A DNA stretch of 64,000 bases from Streptomyces sp. A 4/2 (GTDB taxonomy: Bacteria; Actinomycetota; Actinomycetes; Streptomycetales; Streptomycetaceae), in NCBI RefSeq assembly GCF_940670765.1, contig NZ_CALNVW010000007.1, positions 1 through 64,000 of the forward strand, read 5' to 3'. The position numbers were made by a program, and so were the translations under genes. Every line of letters starts with the position of its first letter. Position 1 is the first letter of the stretch. Below the pieces are notes generated by a model. The model was not told where the DNA came from. It was given only the letters and a program-made list of their open reading frames with translations, and made no database searches. Positions 17,062-25,426 of the stretch are shown in pieces.

Positions 17062-17520
17062 CTTCACTTGTTTGCTTCACGGTGATACCCGCAGGCATGC
17101 CCGCGGCGACGGTGTCGCCCGAATACCCATCCATCAGCAGAAAGGCGCCGGTCGCCCGCATCTCGTCGTACGGGTCGACAGGCAGCGCGTCCACCGTCAC
17201 CCGCGCGATGTCGCTGCCGACGAGCCGGGCGGGAGAAGGGTCCCACCGCGCCGTCGCCGGGTCGGAGCGTTCCCCACCTTCACGGACGGTTTCGGGACAG
17301 GCCCAGGGACGTCGAGAGGCACCAACAACCGCCGCACGGCGACGAAGTGACGGTTCGCTACATCGATGGTGATGGCCTGATCGCGTCCGTCCCGCGGGCC
17401 GTTCGTGAACAGTGACGTTTCCGGGGTGGCGTCGCACTCTTGCGCCACCGTGCCCAGCGCGGCGAGCCGGTCGCCGGAATTCGTCCGGCAGCGGCGCCCC
17501 TCACACCTGCGGCCCTCCAT
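17062..17520 (-). pseudogene. Decayed cysN (sulfate adenylyltransferase GTPase subunit) relic
   Basis: Two out-of-frame segments match the two ends of CysN. The first (about 17480 down to 17290) contains SLFTNGPRDGRDQAITIDVA, the counterpart of the switch I region LLTDGLRAEREQGITIDVA, followed by a remnant of the DTPGH box (LDVPG). The second, one frame away (about 17270 down to 17070), contains GSDIARVTVDALPVDPYDE and RATGAFLLMDGYSGDTVAAG, the conserved CysN C terminus. The P-loop, the rest of the GTPase domain and the beta-barrel domains are missing. The gene has therefore suffered a large internal deletion and a frameshift. No cysD or cysC remains are visible. It suggests that the cluster once carried a sulfate-activation or sulfation step. 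Confidence 0.75.
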
Positions 17521-17809
17521 GCCGGCCTGACTTCATCCGGTCATCGTCGCGGGTGGCGCGACGTCCAGCCGTACGGCTCCTGACAACTTCCGCAACGATC
17601 AGAGCACAAGACACCGGTCTGCCACTTCCCGTAGGACATGGACGGCCCCATCCTCAAGTGCCCCGGCGCGGCCGGTAGTTGATGCACGGCGGCGGGTGAA
17701 CGGGTCGTGGGCAGTTCGGCGATCGCGGTGGCCGTCACGCCGGTCCCTTCCTCCGGAGGCGGCGTTCCGCCGCTCGGTGGGCGGCCGAGGCCGAGAGGGA
17801 CGAGTGCGG
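17521..17809. other. Non-coding stretch
   Basis: This interval lies between the cysN relic and the small secreted peptide gene. Open frames cross it on both strands, but none has a good start site or recognisable protein character. It may contain further decayed sequence. Confidence 0.4.
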
Positions 17810-18001
17810 TTACCACCAGCCGGTACTGTCGCCCTCGCCGCTCGTCGCGGACACCGTGGCCACGGGAGCCTGTCCGCCGGCCATCGAGACCGTCCCGGTA
17901 CCGGCGGCGATCACGGTGCCGGGAGCTGCGGTGGCGGTGATACCGACGAGCGCGGCCCCGGTGATACAGACGGAGAGCGCGAAATTCCCGAACTTGGACA
18001 T
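17810..18001 (-). CDS. Small secreted peptide precursor
   Basis: This 63-residue protein begins with a short signal-peptide-like segment (MSKFGNFALSVCITGAALVG) ending in an ITATAAPG region that could be cleaved. The remaining 35 or so residues are small and polar and end in EGDSTGWW. GGGGGAA lies 5-6 nt before the ATG. I do not recognise a function. The composition resembles small secreted Streptomyces proteins of unknown role. It has no Cys in the mature part, so it is not a typical lanthipeptide or bacteriocin precursor, and no ribosomal-peptide modifying enzymes are adjacent. Confidence 0.6.
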   Translation of the reverse strand: MSKFGNFALSVCITGAALVGITATAAPGTVIAAGTGTVSMAGGQAPVATVSATSGEGDSTGWW

Positions 18002-18636
18002 GACTGTTCCCCCGGCGAATTGATCGGATGTGAACTGGCGGGAAGTTGCTCCCGCCTCGTTGCTTCACCATCGTTTCTCCACCAGGGCCCCAGAACCAGG
18101 CTTTCGGGATGCGGCCATCAGCCATGACGGGTAGTGGCCAGAGCGGCCTCCATCTCACATCCTGAGATTGCGGGGAGGGTCCTGGATGGTGTTCGACCCG
18201 GAGGCATCCGACCTCACGGCTCACCGACTCGCCTGCCGCAGCCGGACCGGCCGAAAGCACTCGCCGCGGTCAGGTCGACGCGGACCGAAAGCACTCACCG
18301 CGGTCAGGTCGACGCGGGCCGAAGTACGGTCGCAGGTCCGGGAGCCGGCGGGGGTGAGAAGTCCGGCCGTCGTCACTGGCTCCGCTTCACCGCCCGTTGG
18401 CCCCGGACGCATGTGATCACCCGCGCGATCCAGCCACTCACAGCCCTGCGGAACCGTGGCTGACCAGCAACCCCGACCGTCCCGACAAGCCACAGCAACA
18501 TCCCGGAGCCATGGAACCCCGGCGCCCACCCGACGCGACAGCCGGGCCGCCGCCGTGCCCAGGCCCACGAATTTCCGCACCTCGCAAGCACAGAGCCCCC
18601 GCCGGCGACCCGACGAGGGCTCATGAACGGTCGGGG
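18002..18636. other. Intergenic region with a short tandem repeat
   Basis: No believable gene lies in these 635 bp. The region upstream of the small secreted peptide should carry its promoter. It also contains a 33/34-bp tandem repeat, listed separately. The rest shows nothing I can name. Confidence 0.45.
18249..18329. repeat. Tandem repeat, 33/34-bp unit, 2.4 copies
   Basis: Two near-identical units (18249-18281 and 18282-18315) share CCGAAAGCACTC, then CGCGGTCAGGTCGACGC, and differ at two sites. A third, partial copy (GGGCCGAAGTACGG) follows. The array lies in non-coding DNA. There is no spacer structure, so this is not a CRISPR array. It may be an expanded operator or slippage product. 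Confidence 0.7.
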
Positions 18637-19731
18637 CTAACTCTCCGCAGTCCACGGTGTCGACGACGAAGGCGGGGCGGTCAGGGTGTCCTGGGTGTCC
18701 AGAAGGCCGAGGTCGGCAACCTTCAACGCGGCCTGGAAACGGGTCCCCACGCCCAGCCGGTCGAGGAACGCGGAAATCGTACGGCTCAGCGTGCGTGCCG
18801 AGACGCCCAGTTGCCGTGCGATGCTCTCGTCCTTCATGCCCGCGGCAAGCATGCGGATGATGAGTTGCTCCTGGACGGTGATCTCGATCTCCGAGTGCGG
18901 GTTCTGCGAGCGCGAGTTCTGCGAGCGCTGTTCCAACGGAGCGGCGTTGTGCCAGCAGAAGTCGAAGAGCGCCTGAAGTGAGCGGACCAGTTCGATGCCC
19001 CGGATGGCGAAAGCGCCCTGCGAACTGTCCTGCGGGTCGATGGGCAGGAGCGCAAGACTGACATCGAAGAGCAGCATGCGCAGCGGCAGATGGGCGGCCA
19101 GTCGGATTTCCATTCCGAGCTGAGAGGCCGATTCCAGATACTCCCCCATATAAGGCACTTCAGCGATGTGCTGGGCATAGAGCGTGCGGACCTTAATTCC
19201 CCTGCTCATCACTTCCGAGTCGCGCAGCAGCATGTCATCCATGAGTTCCACGGGAGGAATTCCGCCGGGATGCATGGTGCACTCACGGGATTTCACGAGG
19301 CTCACCGCATCATCCAGGAACGCATTGACTTGACTGACGCTGCGCAGCGTTTCGATCTCGACGACGTCGCGCCCGTCCGAGCGCAGATTCATAAAGTCAC
19401 CCATGATGGCCCTGATGGAATCACGAGTGCGCGCCAGTTGCTCCTGATGCCGGGAGACCTGCCGTTCCTCAGCCGCGAAAAGCCGAGAAAGCGCCGCATC
19501 GGGATCAATCGCAACATATCCACCGGGATTCTCAGTCGACGGAACAAGCAGACTGATTGCCTCCAGACTGTCGAGCGTCGACTCCACTTCCGCCGCGGAA
19601 ATCCCTGCGGCTTCCGCCAGATCCTCCGCCAGCCACGACGGATTCTCATGTACCAGCCGATAGAGGACCTGCGCCAGTGGGCGATCCGAAGACCCTCCCG
19701 TGCCCGCCCTACTGCGAAACGACACTTCCAC
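18637..19731 (-). CDS. LuxR-family regulator with TrmB-like N-terminal region
   Basis: This regulator of about 364 residues ends in a LuxR helix-turn-helix (QEQLIIRMLAAGMKDESIAR, then LGVSARTLSRTISAFLDRLG). The N-terminal third holds a winged-helix-like segment (LAEDLAEAAGISAAEVESTL) followed by a coiled, sensor-like middle domain. It is a paralogue in architecture of the regulator at 14927-16012. The GTG at 19731 follows AAGG by 5 nt; a longer form from GTG 19797 is possible but has no good ribosome binding site. It transcribes toward the island and is a likely second pathway regulator. A conspicuous Ser-Gln-Asn repeat (SQNSRSQNPHS) lies just before the DNA-binding domain. Confidence 0.85.
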   Translation of the reverse strand: MEVSFRSRAGTGGSSDRPLAQVLYRLVHENPSWLAEDLAEAAGISAAEVESTLDSLEAISLLVPSTENPGGYVAIDPDAALSRLFAAEERQVSRHQEQLARTRDSIRAIMGDFMNLRSDGRDVVEIETLRSVSQVNAFLDDAVSLVKSRECTMHPGGIPPVELMDDMLLRDSEVMSRGIKVRTLYAQHIAEVPYMGEYLESASQLGMEIRLAAHLPLRMLLFDVSLALLPIDPQDSSQGAFAIRGIELVRSLQALFDFCWHNAAPLEQRSQNSRSQNPHSEIEITVQEQLIIRMLAAGMKDESIARQLGVSARTLSRTISAFLDRLGVGTRFQAALKVADLGLLDTQDTLTAPPSSSTPWTAES

Positions 19732-19797
19732 CCCAGCCTTCAGCCCTGCAGTCGAACTCGCTTGCTGCGCGCAGGGAGCCAGATCACGTCTCTTCAC

Positions 19798-20305
19798 GCC
19801 GAGACAGCGCCGCTTCCCCCGGACGCACCATACCCCCGTCTTCCTTACCGAGCCAGTGATTTGGATCTTGAAGGTAATGGGGCAGAAGGCTAATGAGTAC
19901 GCGGGGTGCAGCCCACCCTTTCAGCGCACCGGGTGACGCATTGAGCGGGTGTTTTCCCAGGATGCGGAGCACCTGGTCAGTTCGTCCCGAATCGCCTCGG
20001 CCTCCTTCGTGGTGCTCACAAAGGACCGCTCCAGCACATTGCCGTGCCACACCTACACGCCTATGGTCCGCTTATGAGCGAGAGTCGCGCCGATGACGCC
20101 GCGTCAGGGTGCCGGGCCGGCAGGGGCAGACAATGTGGAATGCCGCGGACCGTCACTCCAAGGGTGAACCGGAGCCCGAACCGGCATCTGAGACCAGAAC
20201 CGAGACCGACGACCGCAGAGCGGCCCGCTCACGACGACGCCGCCGCATCCTGTAATAGCAAAAGCCCCGGGTCACGGCGAGTGAGTTCTAATGGCTCGCC
20301 GATCT
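19798..20305. other. Intergenic region, no gene recognised
   Basis: This 508-bp region lies between the second LuxR gene and a transposase remnant. Short overlapping frames exist on both strands, but none has protein-like composition with a ribosome binding site. It probably holds the regulator's promoter and decayed sequence from past insertions. Confidence 0.4.
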
Positions 20306-20720
20306 TTAAAATGTCGTCTTGATCTTGCTTTCTGACTCGCTGGTCTGGGCACGGACCCGGGCCCGTAGGGCCGAGAGGGCGACGGGTGGAGTTGTTGCAG
20401 GCGGGATGGCAATGCCGTGTGTCTTGAGGAGTCTCCGGTTCTTCAGGAGGGTGCGGTGCATGGCAGTGCGGCTGCTGGCGAACAGTACGGCGAGAGGTTC
20501 CGCGGCCAGGGCGACCCGCAGACGAAGCACGGTGGCCAGGACCTGTTCGGGGAAGGCGAGCCACGGTGGTCGGCCGCACGACGGCCCGTACCCCGCCATG
20601 GCCCAGCCCACGAGCCTCCGCAGCCATCAATAGTCGCCGCTGCCGCTCGTCCAGATGCGGGGAACAACACCGCGAACTTCACAGTGAGTTGGGTACGAAT
20701 CTCGCCGGGGATACGCATAC
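20306..20720 (-). pseudogene. Broken transposase remnant (ISAzo13-like N-terminal region)
   Basis: Reading down the minus strand, three consecutive pieces in different frames resemble the start of a transposase. They are RTQLTVKFAVLFP, then HLDERQRRLLMAAEARGLGH, then a helix-turn-helix-like piece WLAFPEQVLATVLRLRVALA ending in KNRRLLKTHG. The first two look like the beginning of ISAzo13-family transposases. The third may come from the same or a different element. At least two frameshifts are needed to join them and the catalytic domain is absent, so the gene is dead. It marks the right flank of the biosynthetic island. Confidence 0.6.
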
Positions 20721-21042
20721 CGCACCAACGAGTCACCGGCCGGGAAGCAATACCTTGATGATCGGCAAGCCCTGAGGGTTCCCGCAATTCCTGGCGGGCG
20801 CACGAGACCTACGAGGAACAGGCGGGACGACGCCGGAAGGAAGCCGCCCCAGGTGTCGATGACGCACCGTGACACGGGCCCCGGGCTCTGCCGGTCCCGC
20901 CCCGCCCCGGCGTTCACCTGGTCGACACCCGCCCGACGGCCGGGATCCACCAGCCGGGCGGGTACGGATGCGTGGATGTGCCCAATCCTCGGCGCACCCA
21001 CGCAGCGCCGCGCCCCGCCCCGCAGAGACACGTGGAGACCGA
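20721..21042. other. Upstream region of the secreted ParB-like gene
   Basis: I see no gene in these 322 bp. The plus-strand frame of the downstream gene is open through the last part, but the residues before MTAPVRTQ are unlike a signal peptide. The promoter of the ParB-like gene must lie here. Confidence 0.4.
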
Positions 21043-22449
21043 ATGACCGCCCCTGTCCGTACACAGTCCCAGCCCCGTCCCCCTCGCCTGCGCCGTCTGG
21101 GGGCGGGGCTCGCCGTGGGCGCGGTGGTGCTGGGCGGGGTACTCGCGAGTGGCGGTACGGCCACGGCGGCGGCCACCGCGACCGGCTCCACGACCGGGAG
21201 CCCCAAGGCCGGGAGCCCCAAGGCGGGGAGCCCCAAGGCCGGGGAACTGCTCGATGTCACCCTGGACCAGCTGCGTCCCACCCAGCCCGCCGTGGGCTTC
21301 GACCAGATCTACTACAAGCTCGGCCGCTACACGAGCACCAAGGACGAGGCGAACGGCGACTTCAACAAGCGGTTCGACGACTGGTGCGAGACCAACGGCC
21401 AGGAGAAGGCCGCGAGTGTGAAGCCCGGCGCCAGGCTCTCCGACGCGTCGAGCTTCACCTGCACTGTCCCCGTCGGCAAGGAGACGGCCGAGACCCGCGC
21501 CGCGATGAAGACGGTCGTCGTCGGGCCTGGCGGGGTCCTGTACCTCACCGACGGGCACCACTCCCTGACGTCGTTCATGGAGGCGCCCGACGGCGGCCCG
21601 AAGACCCACATCAGGCTGCGCGTCGTGGACGATCTGAGCGGGCTCTCCACCGCCGCGTTCTGGAAGACCATGCAGGAGAACAAGTGGGTCTGGCTGCGTG
21701 ACGAGAACAACCGGCCCATCACCACGGACCAGCTTCCCCAGCACCTCGGACTGACCTACTTCCACGACGACCCCTACCGCAGCCTCGTCTACTTCACCCG
21801 CGACATCGGCTACCAGGCGCCCGACGACGCGGCGGAGTTCCTGGAGTTCCAGTGGGGCACCTGGCTGCGTGAGCGCGTCGACCTCGGCGCGTACGACCTG
21901 ACCGCCCCCGCTTCGTACCTCTCCGCGATCCGCACCGCCTCGGAGACGATGTCGGCGACGCCCGGCGACACTGTCATCGCCGACGGCCGCACCGCCGACG
22001 AACTCGGCCGGATGAAGGAGTGGAACAACGGCAAGAAGGCGACCGGCGGCGAGTTCGGGAAGCTGAGCGCCCCGATCTCCGAGGCGAAGCCCGGCAAGCT
22101 CGCGTACGCCCTCGACTACCGGGCCCGTGTCCCCGCCGCCCCCGCCTGTACGAAGACGGTGACCGGCAAGCACACCGGACCGCTGGTCGTCTCCTCCGGC
22201 GTCACCTGCCTGGACGGTACGGAGCTGACCGGCCCCGTCGTGGTCGGCGCGGGCGGGAGCCTGGTGGCGAAGGGCGCCGCGATCACCGGGCCCGTCCAGG
22301 CGGTCGGCGCCCGTACGGTACAGATCTGCGGTACGTCGCTGACGGGCCCGCTCTCCGTGGTCGGCACGAAGGAGCGGCTGACCCTGTCGGGTCCCGGCTG
22401 CACCCCGAACACCTTGAAGGGACCCGTCCAGCTGGTCGGCAACCCGTAA
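21043..22449 (+). CDS. Secreted protein with ParB/Srx-like domain and beta-helix-like C terminus
   Basis: This 468-residue exported protein has an Arg-rich signal peptide (PRPPRLRRLGAGLAVGAVVL) followed by a short GSPKA triple repeat. Residues about 70-330 match the ParB-like nuclease 2 family. They contain LDVTLDQLRPTQPAVGFDQI, a KRFDDWCETNG stretch and YLTDGHHSLTSF, the counterpart of the ParB/sulfiredoxin DGHHR motif. The last 100 residues are a repetitive TGPLVV / TGPVVV / TGPVQAV / TGPLSVV pattern, as in parallel beta-helix or polymer-forming surface proteins. ATG 21043 follows GTGGAG. The family's enzymatic activity is unproven. Secretion argues against a role in chromosome partitioning. 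It stands alone, convergent with the next gene. Confidence 0.85.
   Translation: MTAPVRTQSQPRPPRLRRLGAGLAVGAVVLGGVLASGGTATAAATATGSTTGSPKAGSPKAGSPKAGELLDVTLDQLRPTQPAVGFDQIYYKLGRYTSTKDEANGDFNKRFDDWCETNGQEKAASVKPGARLSDASSFTCTVPVGKETAETRAAMKTVVVGPGGVLYLTDGHHSLTSFMEAPDGGPKTHIRLRVVDDLSGLSTAAFWKTMQENKWVWLRDENNRPITTDQLPQHLGLTYFHDDPYRSLVYFTRDIGYQAPDDAAEFLEFQWGTWLRERVDLGAYDLTAPASYLSAIRTASETMSATPGDTVIADGRTADELGRMKEWNNGKKATGGEFGKLSAPISEAKPGKLAYALDYRARVPAAPACTKTVTGKHTGPLVVSSGVTCLDGTELTGPVVVGAGGSLVAKGAAITGPVQAVGARTVQICGTSLTGPLSVVGTKERLTLSGPGCTPNTLKGPVQLVGNP
21196..21240 (+). repeat. Three 15-bp in-frame repeats (GSPKA)
   Basis: Three copies of GGGAGCCCCAAGGCS lie back to back within the ParB-like gene and encode Gly-Ser-Pro-Lys-Ala three times. 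They fall just after the signal peptide and probably form a flexible linker subject to slippage. Confidence 0.9.
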
Positions 22450-22450
22450 T

Positions 22451-22529
22451 CCGCCGGGCCGGGCGGAAATCCCGGACCCGGCGGAGAACGACCGGACAGG
22501 TCCTGGCCAGTGCCGGTCGCGGCACTGGC
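22451..22529. terminator. Double hairpin between convergent genes
   Basis: Two inverted repeats lie between the convergent stops. One is CCGCCGGG/CCCGGCGG (22451-22484). The other is GCCAGTGCC/GGCACTGGC with a 6-nt loop (22506-22529). The second abuts the stop codon of the minus-strand gene. They probably terminate both transcripts. Confidence 0.65.
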
Positions 22530-23524
22530 TAGCGGTTCAGACGGGCGCGGACGAAGTTGGGGTCCGTGCCCGTGAGGTAGGCGGCGCTGCCGACGTAGAC
22601 GGTGTCGCCGCGCAGTGTGACGGACGTGGGGTTCTGGAGGCCGTCGGCTCCGGTCAGGACGGTGGAGTGGGAGCCGTCGGTCTGGATGAGGGCGACCTCG
22701 CTGGGGCCGTTGAGGGCGGCCAGCATCTGGTCGCCGTGGCCGGTGAAGGCGAAGTCGTCGATCCCGGGCAGACCGGTGGCGCGGGTCCGGACCGGGCCAC
22801 TGCGCCCGTCGCCGAGGATGGGGATGCGCAGGACGGTGCCCTTGTCGAGGTTGGTGGCCCACACCGCCCCGTCATGGATCTTCAGGCCGTTGGCGCCGAG
22901 GAATCCGGTGGAGGCCAGTTCGGGGGCCGTGGACCACGCGGTGGGCACGCCGCCGGTGACGGGCACGCTCCAGATGGTGCCGAGGGCGGAGTCGGTGACG
23001 TAGAGGGTCCCGGTCCGCGGGTCCAGGGCCAGGCCGTTGGGAAGGCCGGTCGCGGGCAGCGCGGCGATGCGCTGCGGTTTGCCGCCGGGGCGCAGACGCC
23101 ACACGCCGGTCAGGTCGGCGGTGCCGGTGGCGTACAGGAAGTACAGGGTGCCGTCGTGGGCGCGGACGATGCCGACGGTCAGGGGGAAGCCCAGGGCCGG
23201 GGTGTGGACGCCGTCGTCGGCGGGCCGGGGCAGGGTCGCCAGGATGCGGACAGCGCCCCCGGGAGAGATCCGGGCGACCTGGCGGGCCTCCGCGAAGGTG
23301 ACGTACGCACTGCCGTCGGGGGCCATGGCGATGTTCTCCGGCGTCTGTTTCTTGGCCAGGTCGAGGTGCAGGGCGATCCGTGCGTTGCTCAGCGGGGCGG
23401 AGACGGCCGACGCCGGAACCGGGCTGATCGTCGTGACCGCGATCGCGGTCGCGGACAGCACGGCAACCGCAGCGGCGGTCCTGACCAGCTTCTTGGACAG
23501 CTTCTTGGACAGTTCCTTGGACAT
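22529..23524 (-). CDS. Secreted SMP-30/NHL-like beta-propeller protein
   Basis: This 331-residue protein begins with a Lys-rich signal peptide (MSKELSKKLSKKLVRTAAAV, cleavage near PASAVSA). It continues with repeated beta-propeller blades: PENIAMAPDGSAYVTFAEAR, GLPNGLALDPRTGTLYVTD, GANGLKIHDGAVWATN and LQNPTSVTLRGDTVYV. This resembles the SMP-30/gluconolactonase and NHL-repeat families. These act as lactonases or strictosidine-synthase-like hydrolases, or bind ligands without catalysis. I cannot identify the metal ligands by eye, so the activity is open. The ATG at 23524 is preceded by AAGG. The gene ends in the shared terminator with the ParB-like gene and lies downstream of the helix-turn-helix regulator on the same strand. 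Confidence 0.8.
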   Translation of the reverse strand: MSKELSKKLSKKLVRTAAAVAVLSATAIAVTTISPVPASAVSAPLSNARIALHLDLAKKQTPENIAMAPDGSAYVTFAEARQVARISPGGAVRILATLPRPADDGVHTPALGFPLTVGIVRAHDGTLYFLYATGTADLTGVWRLRPGGKPQRIAALPATGLPNGLALDPRTGTLYVTDSALGTIWSVPVTGGVPTAWSTAPELASTGFLGANGLKIHDGAVWATNLDKGTVLRIPILGDGRSGPVRTRATGLPGIDDFAFTGHGDQMLAALNGPSEVALIQTDGSHSTVLTGADGLQNPTSVTLRGDTVYVGSAAYLTGTDPNFVRARLNR

Positions 23525-23631
23525 GATGCCTTCACTGTTTTCGGGCATGCGGCAGCGGTACGCCGGCGCACAGGTCGGGTGGGTGGCTTTGCCCGGGGCG
23601 CCGTGCGCCAGGGGCTGCTCGGGGCCCGGCC

Positions 23632-23713
23632 GGATGTCGGCCGTGCCCGGGTGGATGTCGGCCGGGCTCGGGGGATGTCGGCCGGGCCCGGGGGATGTCG
23701 GCCGGGCCCGGGT
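23632..23713. repeat. Tandem repeat of a 20-21-bp unit, four copies
   Basis: Four copies of a GGATGTCGGCCGGGCCCGGG-like unit lie head to tail in the gap between the propeller gene and the regulator gene. Copies vary at one or two positions. There are no spacers, so it is not CRISPR. The dense GGGCCCGGG content could form hairpins that stop transcription from the regulator. Confidence 0.75.
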
Positions 23714-23760
23714 GGATGGGCGCTCGCGGATGCAGGCCCGTCGTCCGGTGGTGTGTGAGG

Positions 23761-24648
23761 TCAGCCGGCCTCGGCGCGGGCCGCCGGTCGCGCCGGATCG
23801 CCCTGAGTGAGAATCTGGGCGAGCAGGGCCAGCGTGGTCCGGGCGGGTGAGTCGGCCTCCGTGGTGGCGACCACGATGTTCTGGCCCGGCCCCTGACTCA
23901 GGGTCTGCTGGGTGACGGTCAGCGGGCCGACGAGCGGATGCCGCATCCCGTAGGCCGCAACGGTGCAGGCCTTGACGCGGTGGTCGGCCCACATCGAGGC
24001 GAAGTCCGTGCTCTTCGCGCTCAGTTCACCCACCAGCGCGTGCAGCGCGGCGTCGTCCGGGTACTGGCCCGCCACCAGGCGCAGATTCCCCACCACGGCC
24101 CTGGCCTTGCTCGGCCAGTCCGCGTACAGGTCACGGGTATGGGGGTCGAGGAACACCAGCCGGGCCATGTTGGGACGCTCGGCCGGCCGGTCCGCAGCAC
24201 GGGGGTCCAGGTGCGAGGCGAACAGTGCGTGGCCCAGCCGGTTCCAGGCCAGGACGTCACTGCGGCGGCCGGTCACGATCGCCGGGACGTCCGCCAGGAC
24301 CTCCAGCAACTGGCCGGTCGCCTCCGTCACACGCTCCGGCGCGGGCCGTCGGCCTCGGCCGGCGCCCTTGGCCGACCGGGCCAGGTTGTGCAGGTGCAGG
24401 CGCTCGGACTCGTCCAGCCGCAGAGCACGGGCGATCGCGTCCAGCACCTCCGGCGAGGCGTTCAGCGACTGTCCCTGTTCCAGCCGGGTGTAGTAGGAGG
24501 TGCTCACACCTGCCAGCAGCGCCAACTCCTCACGTCGAAGACCCGGCACGCGCCGCCGTTCCCCGTAGGTGGGGACCCCGAGGTCCTCAGGAAGCAGCTG
24601 GGAGCGCCGCGTCTGCAGGAAGTCCCCGAGCTGCCCTTTTCCGTTCAT
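23761..24648 (-). CDS. XRE-type regulator with MmyB-like ligand domain
   Basis: This 295-residue transcription factor has an N-terminal helix-turn-helix (RRVPGLRREELALLAGVS, then STSYYTRLEQGQSLNASPEV). It is followed by an MmyB-like sensor region with VLAWNRLGHALF, a signature of that family (aromatic-pocket LAWN). Such regulators commonly sit divergently from a small redox enzyme gene that they control, and here an AhpD-like gene lies 177 bp away in the opposite direction. The start ATG at 24648 gives MNGKGQLGDFLQTRR. The ligand of the sensor domain is unknown. Confidence 0.92.
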   Translation of the reverse strand: MNGKGQLGDFLQTRRSQLLPEDLGVPTYGERRRVPGLRREELALLAGVSTSYYTRLEQGQSLNASPEVLDAIARALRLDESERLHLHNLARSAKGAGRGRRPAPERVTEATGQLLEVLADVPAIVTGRRSDVLAWNRLGHALFASHLDPRAADRPAERPNMARLVFLDPHTRDLYADWPSKARAVVGNLRLVAGQYPDDAALHALVGELSAKSTDFASMWADHRVKACTVAAYGMRHPLVGPLTVTQQTLSQGPGQNIVVATTEADSPARTTLALLAQILTQGDPARPAARAEAG

Positions 24649-24825
24649 GGATCCGAGTATGGGCCGAGCCGAAACACACAGCCTGTCCCTGCTGGGGGTA
24701 GGCACCAGTGTGTCCGGTCGCGAGCAGCGGACGCCTGCGTGACGCGGGCCACATCCGCCCATGTCACATCCCGCCGAGCCGGTCCGTCCAAGGGGGTGTA
24801 AGCGCCAACAACCAAGGAGTGCACC
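24649..24825. promoter_or_regulatory. Divergent promoter between regulator and AhpD-like gene
   Basis: This 177-bp region must contain promoters for both divergent genes and probably the operator of the helix-turn-helix regulator. No clear palindrome was identified. An AAGGAG ribosome binding site lies just upstream of the AhpD-like start. Confidence 0.5.
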
Positions 24826-25299
24826 ATGGACGCCCGCTTGAACCCGTTCAGCAGCCCGGTCGCGGCCAAGTCCCTCAAGCACATCATCGCGGCGGGCACC
24901 GTGCTCGCGGAGTCGACTCTGCCGCTCGCGACGCAGGAGCTGGTGAAGATCCGTGCCAGTCAGATCAACGGCTGCACGGGCTGCCTCGACATGCACACCA
25001 AGGAGGCCGCGCACGCCGGTGAGACCTCGGTACGCCTCAACCTGGTCGCGGCCTGGCGGGAGGCCACGGTCTTCACCGACGCCGAGCGCGCCGCCCTGGA
25101 GATCGCGGAGCAGGGCACCCGCCTCGCCGACGCGGCCGGTGGGGTCACCGACGAGGCCTGGGCGAATGCCGCCAAGTACTACGACGAGGACCAGCTCGCC
25201 GCCCTGGTGTTCGTCATCGCCGTCATCAACGCCTTCAACCGCCTGAACGTCATCGTCCAGCAGCCCGCCGGGGACTACCAGGTCGGACAGCACGGATAA
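24826..25299 (+). CDS. AhpD-like carboxymuconolactone decarboxylase family protein
   Basis: This 157-residue protein has the redox motif of the alkylhydroperoxidase AhpD core: INGCTGCLDMHTKEA, with the two cysteines in a CxxC arrangement and the downstream His. It is probably a peroxidase-like thiol enzyme, with electron donor unknown. The whole fold of about 150 residues is present, including the C-terminal FNRLNV segment. It is divergent from an MmyB-type regulator that is likely to control it. AAGGAG lies 8 nt before the ATG at 24826. Confidence 0.93.
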   Translation: MDARLNPFSSPVAAKSLKHIIAAGTVLAESTLPLATQELVKIRASQINGCTGCLDMHTKEAAHAGETSVRLNLVAAWREATVFTDAERAALEIAEQGTRLADAAGGVTDEAWANAAKYYDEDQLAALVFVIAVINAFNRLNVIVQQPAGDYQVGQHG

Positions 25300-25426
25300 C
25301 GACGGAACGACGGACCCGGGGCCGCGCGTCGGCGCAGGAACCGGTGTCCCACCCGCCCCGCCCGCCCACCTCACCGCAGTGTCAGCGCGGGGCGGGCGGG
25401 GCCTCACCGGCATGTACCGCGCCCTG

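Noticed and set aside
16580..17437. 285-codon minus-strand frame overlapping the oxidoreductase gene
   Set aside because: Only a short part of it is protein-like, and that part matches the CysN C terminus; the rest is the shadow of the Gfo/Idh/MocA gene.
17810..18001. Lanthipeptide or lasso peptide precursor
   Set aside because: There is no Cys in the mature part and no maturation enzymes are adjacent; a simple secreted peptide is more likely.
18249..18329. Possible CRISPR array
   Set aside because: Units are directly adjacent with no unique spacers and no cas genes are nearby. The same applies to the repeats at 23632-23713.
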